Below, one piece after another: positions 19,530 to 30,849 of a DNA stretch of 64,000 nt. The first letter of the stretch is position 1. Each line of letters opens with the position of its first letter. The stretch comes from Leptospira congkakensis (GTDB lineage Bacteria; Spirochaetota; Leptospiria; Leptospirales; Leptospiraceae): contig NZ_RQGQ01000009.1 of assembly GCF_004770265.1 (NCBI RefSeq), positions 248,001 to 312,000 of the forward strand. Reading direction: 5' to 3'. The notes under the pieces are model-generated. The model had not been told where the DNA came from. It saw nothing but the letters and a program-made list of their open reading frames with translations, and made no database searches. The translations under genes were made by a program, and so were the position numbers.

Positions 19530-19920
19530 GTAGGGTTTCTTTGATTTTCTCTAAGATCTTTTCTCGTTTGATGGGTTTGACGATATAGTCCATGGCCCCA
19601 TTTTCGAGAAGTGCTTTGATGACCGAAGGAGTATTCTCTTCGGAAATAAAAAGAATCCTTGGAAGTACACCCATTTCTTTCATATCCCAGAAGGCAGCGT
19701 ATCCATCGACTTCAGGAAGGAAAATTTCAATGGTGACAAGGTCAATCTGTTGACGATTGTCTTTATACATTTGCAAAAGTTCTTTCCCTGTTTCGGCAAC
19801 ACCGATGATTTTGAAACCTTCTGATTCCAAAATCTGTTGGAGTTGTTTGGATTGGAATTTGGAATTCTCGGCTATGAGAATTTGGTAAGGTCTGCCTGTC
19901 GGTCCGATGCCAGTTTGCAT
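19510..19920 (-). CDS. Stand-alone response-regulator receiver domain, degenerate phosphosite
   Basis: A 136-aa single receiver domain with no output domain. The fold signature is clear (I-L-I-A-E-N-S at the first strand, F-I-S93 and V-K115-P). However, the residue at the phosphorylated Asp position is Glu65 (T-I-E-I-F-L-P; codon GAA), and the acidic pocket is E18-N19 in place of D-D. Such a protein may be locked in an active-like state or respond to something other than phosphate. It lies 15 bases after leuB on the same strand with ribosome site CGGAGA, so it looks like the last gene of an amino-acid/sugar metabolism cluster. Confidence 0.85.
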   Translation of the reverse strand: MQTGIGPTGRPYQILIAENSKFQSKQLQQILESEGFKIIGVAETGKELLQMYKDNRQQIDLVTIEIFLPEVDGYAAFWDMKEMGVLPRILFISEENTPSVIKALLENGAMDYIVKPIKREKILEKIKETLLKIPKV

Positions 19921-19935
19921 GATGTTCTCCGTAGT

Positions 19936-22225
<2,290 letters not shown>

Positions 22226-22229
<4 letters not shown>

Positions 22230-23980
22230 TTTAGACCTGCAAGTTGTAAAAATTCAGTTTCTGCTTGGGAAATTTCTTTCCCGAGGGAATCCCAAAGACT
22301 TGGAATCTCTGATTGTTTTTTTGGTTTTTTCAAGGAAGCAAAGGAAGAATACACTTTTACCTTAGGTTCTGTTCCCGATGGGCGGATGGTCAGTTTGGCA
22401 TTTCCTTCTAATTCCACTTGGATGACATTGGATTTGGGCATTCCTTTAAAAGCGGAAACCTTAGATTTTCCATCTGCTTTTTCTGTTTCATAATCCAGGA
22501 CTCCCACAACCTTTCGACCACCAATGGATTTCCCAATTAAGTTTTCTGACCTGAGCGATTCGATTGCTTTTTTAATTTTGTCTTGTCCTGAACTTCCTTC
22601 GAGAGTCAAAGAATATAAACTTTCACGATAAAGCCCATATTTTAAATAAATGGCTTCTAAATAAGAAAGTAGATCACCTTTTTCGGCAAGTATCTCTACA
22701 AAAAGTAAAGCACTAGAAAGAGAATCTTTGTCGCGAACGAAGGATACGGGTAAATATCCATAAGACTCTTCACCACCAAACAAAAATACATGATTCTTCT
22801 TAGATTCAATTTGTTTCATCTCTTCTGCGATGAATTTAAAACCTGTAAGAACATTTTTGATTTTGATCCCATTTTTTTTTGCGATCGCTTCTTGTAAGTC
22901 AGTCGTTACGATTGTTTTTACCAAATGGTAGGTTTTGTTTTTTGATTTTTTTCTTTCCGAAAGGTAAGCTGCCATAATAGAACCAATTTGGTTTCCATTT
23001 AAGTATTCATATTCTCCGTCGGGACGGCGAACTCCCACACCCAGTCTATCGGCATCGGGGTCAGTGGCAATAAAGGTAGCTGCTTTTTTCTTTTTGGCAT
23101 AGAACTCACATAAGGCGAGAGCTTCTTTTTCTTCTGGATTTGGATACTTAACTGTTGGGAATTCACCGTCTGGTTTCTTTTGTTCGGGAACAAGGAATAC
23201 TGACTTATAACCAAAGAAATTTAACATTTCTTTCATATAGTCTCCACCAGTTCCATGTAACGGTGAGTAAACGATTCCTAAATCAGCTCTGGATTTTGGT
23301 TTTACGGAAGAAAGGATACCTGCTTGTTTCAGTTCCTTTAAATAAGTTTTGAAAACGGCTGGTCCAACAAGTTTTACGAACTTCTTATAATCTTTGTCTG
23401 TTTTTTTGACAATAGGGATACTAGACCAATCATTAATACCGCTAATCCTTCCTATGATGAGAGAATCATCTGGGGGAACAAGTTGTCCTCCATCGGCAAG
23501 ATAGGCTTTGAATCCATTGTATTCAGGTGGGTTATGGGATGCCGTGATGACAATTCCACCACTTGCTTTGTAATAGCGAATGGCATATGATAAAAGAGGA
23601 GTGGGTGTTACCTTGGGGAAAATATAAACTTTCACACCAAGTTTGGCGGCGATACCGGCAGAAAGTTCTGCAAATTCTTTAGAGAGCCTTCTTGAGTCAT
23701 AAGCAATGACGATGGAGGCATCTTTTTTAGTGTCTCTTAAATAACTGATGAAACCAAGTGCGGCGCGACCCACTGTATAGAGGTTCATTTTGCCGATTCC
23801 ATTTCCTATCTTCCCGCGAATCCCACCAGTTCCGAAACTGAGAGGGGTAGCGTAGGCATCGACTAGTTCGGAACTGATCCCAGCCTTCCAATCTTCATAA
23901 GCCTTTTTGGCTTCATTCTGGATTTCCGATGAAAAAGGTGATTTCGTCCAAGATAGGATATTGTCTTCTGGTTTCAACAT
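22226..23980 (-). CDS. Phosphoglucomutase/phosphomannomutase (alpha-D-phosphohexomutase)
   Basis: A 584-aa enzyme of the phosphohexomutase superfamily, in the long PgcA-like group. The phosphoserine loop is T-A-S148-H-N-P, the metal loop D-P-D-A-D-R at 307-312, the sugar-binding loop G-G-E-E-S-Y-G-Y and the phosphate-binding loop R-P-S-G-T-E-P. It interconverts hexose 1- and 6-phosphates for envelope and storage polysaccharides. It is the first gene of a minus-strand run with argD, leuB and the receiver-domain gene. Its start is 46 bases from the divergent aminotransferase gene. Confidence 0.9.
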
Positions 23981-24026
23981 AGCTTACATACTAATCTTTT
24001 GAAGCTAAGTTGTCTGGAAATCAATT

Positions 24027-25115
24027 TTGGAACCTAGAGAATTTTTCATAGAAGACCGATTGGAACGATTTCGCCTAAAAGCATTTTGCAATTTAGGGGA
24101 GAGTGGGCTTGGGTTTTTTCGTTTGGAAGAAGTGTTAGAGATGGCAAAAATTACCTTTTCGGATCTTCTGGACCTTCCTATGAATGATGCACCGAACCAA
24201 GGTTCCCTGGAACTTCGCCAGGCAATTGCCAATTTGTATCCAGGTGTTTCCAAAGACCAAGTCCTTGTGACAACGGGAACGGGTGAGGCTTTGTACTTGG
24301 CATTTCATATGGCTCTTAAGCCCAAAATGAAGGTGGCTCTGATTTGGCCCGCCTTCCAGGCTCTATATGAAATTCCCAAAATGCTCGGAGCGGAGATTGT
24401 AAAAGTTCCCCATGAAAAGGCATTTCTCGCATCCACTTGGAAAGATATCGATGCTGATCTTTATATTTTGAACCATCCCCACAATCCCACGGGCAAAACT
24501 TTTTCAGATGGGGAATGGGAAACACTCATCACCGAATTTCGACAAAAGAAGAAACAAGTTCTCTTCGATGAACATTACCGATTTTTACCGAGTGAAGGTT
24601 TTATGGGACGAACCGGCGTGGATCCGAATCATTCTTTTTATGGAACGGGTTCCTTTACTAAATGTTTTGGCGTAACAGGCCTTAGGGTAGGTTGGCTTGT
24701 CGCAGAGGAATCTTTTCTGAAAAGGGCAAGGTCTTTTAAAGACTACTTAACTCATACCGTTTCACCCATCTCTGAACGCATTGCTCTCGGACTATTAAAT
24801 ACAAAAGAATCCTTCCTTCCTAAAATCCAATCACGAGTCAGAAAAAACATCCAAAGTTTTGATTCTATATGGATGGAACTTCCATATACCGAGTCTTTCA
24901 CAACACCTGCCGGTGGGTTAGTGGGATGGCTAAAATTAAAACCAGGAATTTCATCGGAATACTATGCGGACAGATTGTTCGAAAAAACGGGTGTTTTTGT
25001 TCTCCCAGGAATTAATTTTGAAGAAGAAGGTTTCCTTCGCATTGGATTTGGGGAGAGAGAGGAAAGAATGAATGAAGGCCTTCTTCGATGGAGAAAATGT
25101 ACGGATCTCATTTAA
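24027..25115 (+). CDS. PLP-dependent aminotransferase (class I/II fold)
   Basis: A 362-aa fold-type I aminotransferase. The PLP lysine is K212 in S-F-T-K-C-F-G, with N153 (H-N-P-T-G), D181 and Y184 as cofactor contacts and an R-I-G-F-G near the C-terminus. The substrate is unknown; it is shorter than aspartate or histidinol-phosphate aminotransferases. TTG 24027 is the earliest possible start, because an in-frame TAA lies at 24006, and no clear ribosome site is seen. The 3' end overlaps the exonuclease gene by 28 bases. Confidence 0.8.
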   Translation: MEPREFFIEDRLERFRLKAFCNLGESGLGFFRLEEVLEMAKITFSDLLDLPMNDAPNQGSLELRQAIANLYPGVSKDQVLVTTGTGEALYLAFHMALKPKMKVALIWPAFQALYEIPKMLGAEIVKVPHEKAFLASTWKDIDADLYILNHPHNPTGKTFSDGEWETLITEFRQKKKQVLFDEHYRFLPSEGFMGRTGVDPNHSFYGTGSFTKCFGVTGLRVGWLVAEESFLKRARSFKDYLTHTVSPISERIALGLLNTKESFLPKIQSRVRKNIQSFDSIWMELPYTESFTTPAGGLVGWLKLKPGISSEYYADRLFEKTGVFVLPGINFEEEGFLRIGFGEREERMNEGLLRWRKCTDLI

Positions 25116-25855
25116 AATCTAGCCTCCAGCTGTTTCCAGGAATCGGAGAAAGAAAAGAGAAACAACTGTTTGGTGTTGGTGTATACGATTGGGAATCTCT
25201 TATTCAATACCAAAAACAAAAAAATGATCCCCTCCTTCCTGCGGTTTCCATTTTAGAGGAACGCTTAGAAGAATTAGAACATGAACTGTCCGAAGCTAAT
25301 TTTCCCTTTTTTACAACCGAACTTCCGAGTCTTGAATACTGGAGGTTGTGGCAAAATTTTCCAGAAAGGTTTTGTTTTTTAGACATTGAAACCACTGGGA
25401 TATCCGAATCCTCAGTGACGACGGTGGTTAGTCTATATCAAGACAAACGGATGTTAACTTTTGAAAGGGGAAAAGATTTAGAATTTCTTTTTGATTCTAT
25501 CTCATCCGAAGACATTCTTGTGACTTATAACGGGAGAAGGTTTGATGTCCCTTTTTTAGAAAAGGAATTTCGTTATCGGGTAAAAAACCCCCAACTGGAT
25601 TTGATGAATCTTTTGCATTCGATTGGAATCAAAGGCGGATTAAAAAAATCGGAGGTGTTGCTAGGTCTCGTTCGTCCAGAAGAGATTGCAGGCATCGATG
25701 GAAGACAAGCCCCTCTATTATGGTTCGAATACCAAAGAACGAATAACAAAGAAGCCTTAGAAAAACTAATCGCTTATAATAGAGAAGATACTAAAAACTT
25801 AGAAATTGTATTAGAAAAAACAATCGATAGGCTTACAGAAAACCGTTTGTTTTAG
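25088..25855 (+). CDS. DEDD-type 3'-5' exonuclease (YprB/RNase H-like)
   Basis: A 255-aa protein. Residues 1-40 resemble a helix-hairpin-helix with F-P-G-I-G. The exonuclease part has D99 and E101 in L-D-I-E-T-T-G, a central Y-N-G-R-R-F-D and the last Asp in Y-N-R-E-D234. These are the four acidic residues of the DEDD superfamily, and the overall layout matches the YprB group of putative exonucleases. The target nucleic acid is unknown. ATG 25097 has a closer GGAG ribosome site than ATG 25088, so the start may be three codons later. The stop shares TTAG with the convergent CBS gene. Confidence 0.78.
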   Translation: MEKMYGSHLKSSLQLFPGIGERKEKQLFGVGVYDWESLIQYQKQKNDPLLPAVSILEERLEELEHELSEANFPFFTTELPSLEYWRLWQNFPERFCFLDIETTGISESSVTTVVSLYQDKRMLTFERGKDLEFLFDSISSEDILVTYNGRRFDVPFLEKEFRYRVKNPQLDLMNLLHSIGIKGGLKKSEVLLGLVRPEEIAGIDGRQAPLLWFEYQRTNNKEALEKLIAYNREDTKNLEIVLEKTIDRLTENRLF

Positions 25856-26283
25856 TGCGGCCCATACATATACTCTCTGAGTATACTCATCTCGGCTTGG
25901 GTTCTTGTTAGTTTTGTTTTGACAGCATCTCCAATCGAGATGAGACCAATGATTTTATCACCATCAAGAACGGGCATATGACGAAACCGTTTGGTGATCA
26001 TATTGTTTAAGATATCATCTACATCTTCATCAGGGCCAGCGACTGTGAGTTGTGTGGTCATCACATCTTTCAATTTGACTTTGTCTAGGTTCACATGGTC
26101 TTTCGCGACGACACGCATCAAATCTCGTTCCGTAAAGATTCCTACTAGTTTTCCTTGGAAGGTTACAATGAGAGATCCTACTTTGGCACCAACCATCATC
26201 TGGGTGGCTTCCAATACATTTCTATCTTCTTCAATGGAAAGAACAGAGGAGGCTTTGTCTTTGAGGATATCTTTTACGGACAT
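25852..26283 (-). CDS. CBS-domain pair protein
   Basis: A 143-aa protein made of two CBS motifs (about 8-60 and 75-128) and little else. Each contains the usual G-x-[LI]-[VL]-G-[IL] strand followed by a D-[LA] helix. Stand-alone CBS pairs bind adenine nucleotides or S-adenosylmethionine and regulate partner enzymes, but no partner can be named here. The gene converges on the exonuclease gene with a 4-base stop overlap. Confidence 0.9.
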   Translation of the reverse strand: MSVKDILKDKASSVLSIEEDRNVLEATQMMVGAKVGSLIVTFQGKLVGIFTERDLMRVVAKDHVNLDKVKLKDVMTTQLTVAGPDEDVDDILNNMITKRFRHMPVLDGDKIIGLISIGDAVKTKLTRTQAEMSILREYMYGPH

Positions 26284-26357
26284 GTCTCATGGTTTATAGG
26301 AATTCTAAAGAGATAGCAAGAAATTTTTGGAAGTGGATCGGAAGAGATACGGGTTTT

Positions 26358-26430
<73 letters not shown>

Positions 26431-26439
26431 GTATCTTTA

Positions 26440-26513
26440 TGGGCCTGACAAGATTTGAACTTGTGACCCCTCGCTTATCAAGCGAGTGCTCTAACCAACT
26501 GAGCTACAGGCCC
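26440..26513 (-). tRNA. tRNA-Ile (anticodon GAU)
   Basis: A 74-base cloverleaf on the minus strand with anticodon loop TTGATAA on a CTCGC/GCGAG stem and acceptor GGGCCTG/CAGGCCC. The order Ile then Ala is the same as in classic 16S-23S spacers, but no rRNA gene is near. Confidence 0.95.
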
Positions 26514-26524
26514 GGGATACGAAC

Positions 26525-26553
26525 AGTATTTTTCGAGAGGGGTCTCTGGGCAA
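26525..26553 (-). promoter_or_regulatory. Candidate promoter for the tRNA-Ile/tRNA-Ala pair
   Basis: Read on the minus strand, TTGCCC (26553-26548) and AATACT (26530-26525) are separated by 17 bases, and the tRNA begins about 11 bases after the -10. Each box matches the consensus at 4 of 6 positions. Confidence 0.4.
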
Positions 26554-26593
26554 TCTTTTTTTAAGATTATTTTAAGAAAGATATCTAGAAAAT

Positions 26594-27766
26594 TTAGAGT
26601 GAAATTTCTAAGATTAAGTCATCTAACAAGAGTAATGCCTCTGGTTTCCATTGAAACACGGCATCATCAATTCTACACAATCCTCTTTTTTCCCAACCTT
26701 CAATGGTTTTTAAATACTTAGATTTTGTTTTTGGATCTAAATAGGTTTCTATAAAATCCAAATACCGAAAGGGAGAAAAGAGTCGAAATAGTGTGAGACT
26801 TAGTTCCGTAGAAGGATCAATCATTTCATACTTGGTTGATGTTTCTTTTTTCTGATAGAGACTAGCATTTCTCGGATTGCTATACCGGTGGCCAGCGATC
26901 ATTCCATGAGCACCGGGTCCAATGCCTAGGTAAGGTTCATAAGTCCAATACTTCAAATTGTGTAAGGATTCAAATCCTGGTTTTGCATAGTTGGATACTT
27001 CATACCAAAGGTATCCATTTTCTTTGAGTAAATTTGGTAATTGAGTGAGGATTTCGGATTGGAGATTTTCTTCCGGTTCTCCCTTTTTTTTATCAGAAAC
27101 ATCTCGAGAATACTGGGTTCCTTTTTCTAAAGTCAAAGAATACAAACTCAAATGGGGGAGGCCGGCATTCAAAAAAAGAGATAGGTCGGATAAAAAAGAT
27201 TCTTTTGCGATACCTGGAATTCCATACATCAAATCGATTCCCACTCTTTTTATTGGAGAATTGGTGAGAACTTCCACTAGAGAATGGTAACGAACTTCGT
27301 CATAATGGCGGCCGAGGAATTCGAGTCCTTTTTTTTCTAAGGTTTGGACACCCACATTCACACGGTTGATCCCAATGGAATTGTATTCGGCGAGGAGGTC
27401 GGAACTTAAATCTTCGGGATTGACTTCGATAGAAATTTCAGGGTTGTCGGAAAAAGAAAACTCGGAACGTAAAAAATCTAAAAGTTCTTTCCAACGTTTT
27501 GCGGACGCTTTGGAAGGAGTGCCCCCACCAAAAAACACTGTATCTATTGTACGTTTTCTAATTTCCGGAAAATGATTTGCCCTATCTAAAATTTCTTTTT
27601 TGTAAGATTGGAATAGCGACTTTTCATCGTTAGCTGGCGCAGCACCAATTCCTTCTGAATAAAAATCACAATAATCGCATTTTTTAAAACAATAAGGGAA
27701 GTGGACATAGACTCCTAAATAAGAATTTCGGACTTGCCAGATGGACTCTTTGTTTAATAATTTCAT
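26594..27766 (-). CDS. hemW: Radical SAM heme chaperone HemW
   Basis: A 390-aa radical-SAM protein with the cluster motif C26-x3-C30-x2-C33-D-F, G-G-G-T-P-S and a C-terminal HemN-like domain. The C-x3-C-x2-C-D-F form and the absence of the fourth Cys of coproporphyrinogen dehydrogenase favour HemW, which binds heme and delivers it to respiratory proteins, over HemN. Its start is only 3 bases from that of the divergent exported protein, and neither gene has an obvious ribosome site. Confidence 0.85.
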   Translation of the reverse strand: MKLLNKESIWQVRNSYLGVYVHFPYCFKKCDYCDFYSEGIGAAPANDEKSLFQSYKKEILDRANHFPEIRKRTIDTVFFGGGTPSKASAKRWKELLDFLRSEFSFSDNPEISIEVNPEDLSSDLLAEYNSIGINRVNVGVQTLEKKGLEFLGRHYDEVRYHSLVEVLTNSPIKRVGIDLMYGIPGIAKESFLSDLSLFLNAGLPHLSLYSLTLEKGTQYSRDVSDKKKGEPEENLQSEILTQLPNLLKENGYLWYEVSNYAKPGFESLHNLKYWTYEPYLGIGPGAHGMIAGHRYSNPRNASLYQKKETSTKYEMIDPSTELSLTLFRLFSPFRYLDFIETYLDPKTKSKYLKTIEGWEKRGLCRIDDAVFQWKPEALLLLDDLILEISL

Positions 27767-27769
27767 GGA

Positions 27770-28252
27770 ATGAAAGGAAATTTTTGGATTCTCGTTTTAC
27801 TCGGAATCTCTACCTCATCTATCCTTTCACAGACACTTGTAGAACCAAACCAAAACTTTGTTTGGGAAAATTTTTCTTTTGTCTTTCCGGAAGCAGTGGT
27901 GGTCAAACAAAACTCTACCATGAGCAAAAAACTCACCGTGTATCCAGCCAAAAGAGATGGATTTTTTATGGTGGTGCGTACCCTTCCTTGGAAGGAACCC
28001 TTGGATGATAAAACTATTTGGAAAGATTCCGTATTCACAAAAGGGATCGAACCCAAACAGTTCCAGAAGGTGGTGGGGAATCTAAACTTTCAGATTTTTC
28101 AGGCAGACCAAGTCCGAAACCAAAACGCACTTCGGAACCAAGTATGGGTCAGTATAGATTCAAGTCCTAGTTTATGGATCTGGATCCAATGGAAGAGTGA
28201 CCGTAAAGACCTTACCGAATTCTTTGAATCTAACCTCTTTCTTCCGCTTTAG
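27770..28252 (+). CDS. Exported protein of unknown function
   Basis: A 160-aa protein with an N-terminal signal peptide (cleavage near residue 20, after L-S-Q). The mature part is predicted beta-rich with several Trp residues (W-I-W-I-Q-W near the C-terminus). I do not recognise the family. It starts 3 bases from hemW on the opposite strand, so any promoter must lie inside hemW. tRNA-Met follows 61 bases after the stop. Confidence 0.65.
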   Translation: MKGNFWILVLLGISTSSILSQTLVEPNQNFVWENFSFVFPEAVVVKQNSTMSKKLTVYPAKRDGFFMVVRTLPWKEPLDDKTIWKDSVFTKGIEPKQFQKVVGNLNFQIFQADQVRNQNALRNQVWVSIDSSPSLWIWIQWKSDRKDLTEFFESNLFLPL

Positions 28253-28313
28253 GCTCCAATCTTTTGTTTTGTGCTTGTCTCTACTTATTTCCTCGAAAGA
28301 TTGGAAGTCAGTG

Positions 28314-28387
28314 GGGCCTATAGCTCAGTTGGTTAGAGCAGCAGACTCATAATCTGCGGGTCGAAGGTTCGAGCCCTTCTGGGCCCA
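28314..28387 (+). tRNA. tRNA with CAU anticodon (probably elongator Met)
   Basis: A 74-base cloverleaf with anticodon loop CTCATAA on a CAGA/TCTG stem, T-loop GGTTCGAGC and acceptor GGGCCTA/TGGGCCC. The initiator features (unpaired first base, GGG/CCC anticodon stem) are absent. A lysidine-modified tRNA-Ile2 also has CAU and cannot be fully excluded. Confidence 0.93.
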
Positions 28388-28413
28388 CAAAACAGGAAAG
28401 GTAGCGATATTCT

Positions 28414-28989
28414 ATGGAGTTTTATGAAGTAAAAATCTCTGATATCAGCCTGACCAATGTCGGCTTCGCAGTTTTCCTGCGTCCGAAGGATTCAGATGAC
28501 AAACGTGTGGTTCCTATCTTTATCGGGCCATTAGAAACCCATTCCATTACCACTGTGATCGATGGAACCAAACCCCCAAGACCAATGACGCATGACCTTA
28601 TGTTGTATATGTTGACATCCCTTGGTGCTACCGTCATCAAAATCACTATTGAAGAAATCATAGATAGCACTTTCTATGCAAAGATCCAACTCCAAAAAGA
28701 GGAAGAGATCATCACTTTGGATGCTAGGCCATCGGATTCCATTGCCCTTGCTTTAAGAGCCAATGCTCCTATATTTATCGCTAAAACAGTGTTAGATGAA
28801 ACTGGGATCATTATGAAAGAAGAAGATATGCAAGGTGAGAGTGTTTCTTCGGAGAAAAAAATCCAAGCCCTTCCCAAGTCCAATCTTCAAATTTTGGAAG
28901 AAACCTTAGAAAATGCTCTCAAAACCGAAGATTACGAAACCGCAGCCAAAATTAGAGACCAAATCAAAAAGTTAATCGAAAACAGTTAA
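28414..28989 (+). CDS. Bifunctional nuclease-domain protein with C-terminal UVR motif
   Basis: A 191-aa protein. Residues 1-135 match the BFN (DUF151) domain, with the P-I-F-I-G-x-L-E segment and D-A-R-P-S-D-S-I-A-L-A. The last ~35 residues form a UvrB/UvrC-type helical motif (L-E-x2-L-x4-K-x-E-D-Y-E-x-A-A). BFN proteins are linked to DNase/RNase activity in plants and are otherwise poorly characterised in bacteria. UVR motifs mediate protein-protein contact, so the fusion suggests docking to a partner. The gene begins 27 bases after tRNA-Met. Confidence 0.8.
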   Translation: MEFYEVKISDISLTNVGFAVFLRPKDSDDKRVVPIFIGPLETHSITTVIDGTKPPRPMTHDLMLYMLTSLGATVIKITIEEIIDSTFYAKIQLQKEEEIITLDARPSDSIALALRANAPIFIAKTVLDETGIIMKEEDMQGESVSSEKKIQALPKSNLQILEETLENALKTEDYETAAKIRDQIKKLIENS

Positions 28990-29008
28990 GACCAAACTCG
29001 GTCTTAAC
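28985..29008 (+). terminator. Hairpin at the stop of the nuclease-domain gene
   Basis: A perfect 9-bp inverted repeat (GTTAAGACC with GGTCTTAAC, 6-base loop) begins inside the stop codon. No clear T-tract follows, so termination strength is uncertain. Confidence 0.5.
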
Positions 29009-29119
29009 TATGTCTCATAGAAAATTGTTACTCTTTAATTTTTTAATTGTAATCCACACTTTTCTTTCCTAAACTTAGAATCCAAAAATAGGTGCGTTTG
29101 CCCTTTATAGGAAAGTTGT

Positions 29120-29485
29120 ATGGAAAAATTGGTAATGGATGTTGTAAATGCTGGAATTGCTCTCTTTCGTTCCGGTGAAGAAAAGTTAAAAACCGCAGTT
29201 GTTGATTTAGAAAAAGTTTATAATGATCTAAAAGCAAAAGGTGAATTGGACAAATCGGCAGAATCACAAAAGATTCGTGACCTTTTAAACAAAACAATTG
29301 CAGATGCCCAAGGTGCGATTGGAAAAACTAACGCAAGTTATGATGAAGTTTTGGCTAAACTTCAAACAAATTACCAATCCATTTACCAACAAATTGATAC
29401 GGCAATTCCTCCACAAGTGAAGGAAAAACTAAAACAAACGTTAGATGAATTGAAAGTTCTGATTGATAAAGCAAAAACTAAGTAA
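29120..29485 (+). CDS. Phasin-like small helical protein
   Basis: A 121-aa, almost entirely helical protein without a signal peptide. The helices are amphipathic and rich in Ala, Lys and Leu, with a short P-P near residue 93. This fits the phasin-related family, which coats polyhydroxyalkanoate granules or acts as small helical chaperones. No PHA synthase is in the window. A GGAAAG ribosome site precedes the ATG and a strong terminator follows, so it is a single-gene transcript. Confidence 0.65.
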   Translation: MEKLVMDVVNAGIALFRSGEEKLKTAVVDLEKVYNDLKAKGELDKSAESQKIRDLLNKTIADAQGAIGKTNASYDEVLAKLQTNYQSIYQQIDTAIPPQVKEKLKQTLDELKVLIDKAKTK

Positions 29486-29511
29486 ACCCTGGGTTTTCTA
29501 GTCAATTTTAA

Positions 29512-29544
29512 GAAAAAGCCGCAGAGTTTTCTGTGGCTTTTTTT
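29512..29544 (+). terminator. Rho-independent terminator after the phasin-like gene
   Basis: AAAAAGCC-G-CAG pairs with CTG-T-GGCTTTTT around a short loop and continues into a T-tract, about 27 bases after the stop. Confidence 0.88.
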
Positions 29545-29568
29545 ATTTGTGCCTAGAGATTTGTCTAG

Positions 29569-30849
29569 ATGAGTACGTCCCCCAAACGAATCAAATTCAT
29601 ACTTTTCCTAATTGTTTTTACAGACATGATGGGTTTTTCCCTTTTGTTTCCTCTCTTTCCCAAAACCTTAGAATTTTTCTTATTAAAAGGGGATGATGCT
29701 CTGTTCAGAATGTTCTATTCTGCCGCAAACCTTTTGTCTTTTGGTGGAGATACAAAATATACCTTTGTATTGTTTGGTGGGATATTGGGGAGTATTTATA
29801 GTTTTTTACAGTTCGTTGCTGCTCCTGTTTGGGGAAGATTTTCTGACCATTCGGGAAGGAGATCCATCTTACTTTTTACCACTTTAGGAAACACCATTGG
29901 ATATCTTCTTTGGTTGTTCTCTTCACAGTTTTGGATGTTTGTCCTCAGTCGAGTGATCACGGGAATGATGGGTGGCAATTTATCTGTGGCCTCTGCAGCT
30001 ATGGCTGACCAAACCGATGAAAAATCCAGAGCTGCTGGGATGGGATTTCTAGGAGCTGGCATCGGACTTGGATTTGTAATGGGTCCACTTCTCGGGGGAA
30101 TTAGTTCCCAGTGGACATTTTTGGATTCCTTTTACAAAGAAGGATCTGTGGTTGTGTTTCCCGCTTCTGCTTTTTTTGCCATTTTGGTATCCCTTCTGAC
30201 TGTGATTCTTGTATTTGTGTTTTTACCACATAACAAACCGGAAGTGGTTCCTGAAAAAGAAATCCATCCTTTTTTATCTTTAAAGAAAATTGAATCTCGT
30301 AATTTGGTTCGTATTTCTCTACTGAATTTACTTTTTGTGCTTAGTTTTTCTGGATTTGAATTTGTTGTGAACTTTTTTCTCTCTGATACCTTTCAGTTTT
30401 CACCAAAAGAAATTGGATTCACTTTTTTATACATTGGGATCATCATTATACTCGTACAAGGTGGAGTGGTTCGCAAGCTTTCCGGGAAAATTTCGGAAAA
30501 AAGAATTTCTCTTTATGGGGCAGTACTCGTTGTGATTGGGATGGGACTACTGGTTAGTTTCGGAACTAGTTTTACGGGACTCTTTATTTCTTTATTCTTT
30601 TTGGCTTTTGGAAGTGCACTTGTGAATCCAGGACTTTCCTCTTTTGCATCACTCGAAAGTGGGAAGGGAGATTTGGGGAGATCACTCGGACTCTTTCGAA
30701 GTTTTGGATCCCTCGGAAGAGCCGTGTCACCGGTCGTATTCTCTTTGTTATACTTTCAAAAAGGGCCAAGTTTGGCTTTTTTTGTATCCTTTCTCCTACT
30801 CATTGGATTTGGATTTTTACTGTTTACACAAAAAGAAAAAACAACTTAA
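29569..30849 (+). CDS. MFS transporter (TetA/drug-efflux type)
   Basis: A 426-aa membrane protein with about 12 transmembrane segments. The loop between TM2 and TM3 has the MFS motif A (G-R-F-S-D-H-S-G-R-R, 89-98), and TM5 has a G-x-G-x-G-P-x-L-G-G motif C typical of drug:H+ antiporters. The substrate is unknown. No ribosome site is evident. The 3' end shares TTAA with the convergent ACT-domain gene. Confidence 0.85.
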   Translation: MSTSPKRIKFILFLIVFTDMMGFSLLFPLFPKTLEFFLLKGDDALFRMFYSAANLLSFGGDTKYTFVLFGGILGSIYSFLQFVAAPVWGRFSDHSGRRSILLFTTLGNTIGYLLWLFSSQFWMFVLSRVITGMMGGNLSVASAAMADQTDEKSRAAGMGFLGAGIGLGFVMGPLLGGISSQWTFLDSFYKEGSVVVFPASAFFAILVSLLTVILVFVFLPHNKPEVVPEKEIHPFLSLKKIESRNLVRISLLNLLFVLSFSGFEFVVNFFLSDTFQFSPKEIGFTFLYIGIIIILVQGGVVRKLSGKISEKRISLYGAVLVVIGMGLLVSFGTSFTGLFISLFFLAFGSALVNPGLSSFASLESGKGDLGRSLGLFRSFGSLGRAVSPVVFSLLYFQKGPSLAFFVSFLLLIGFGFLLFTQKEKTT

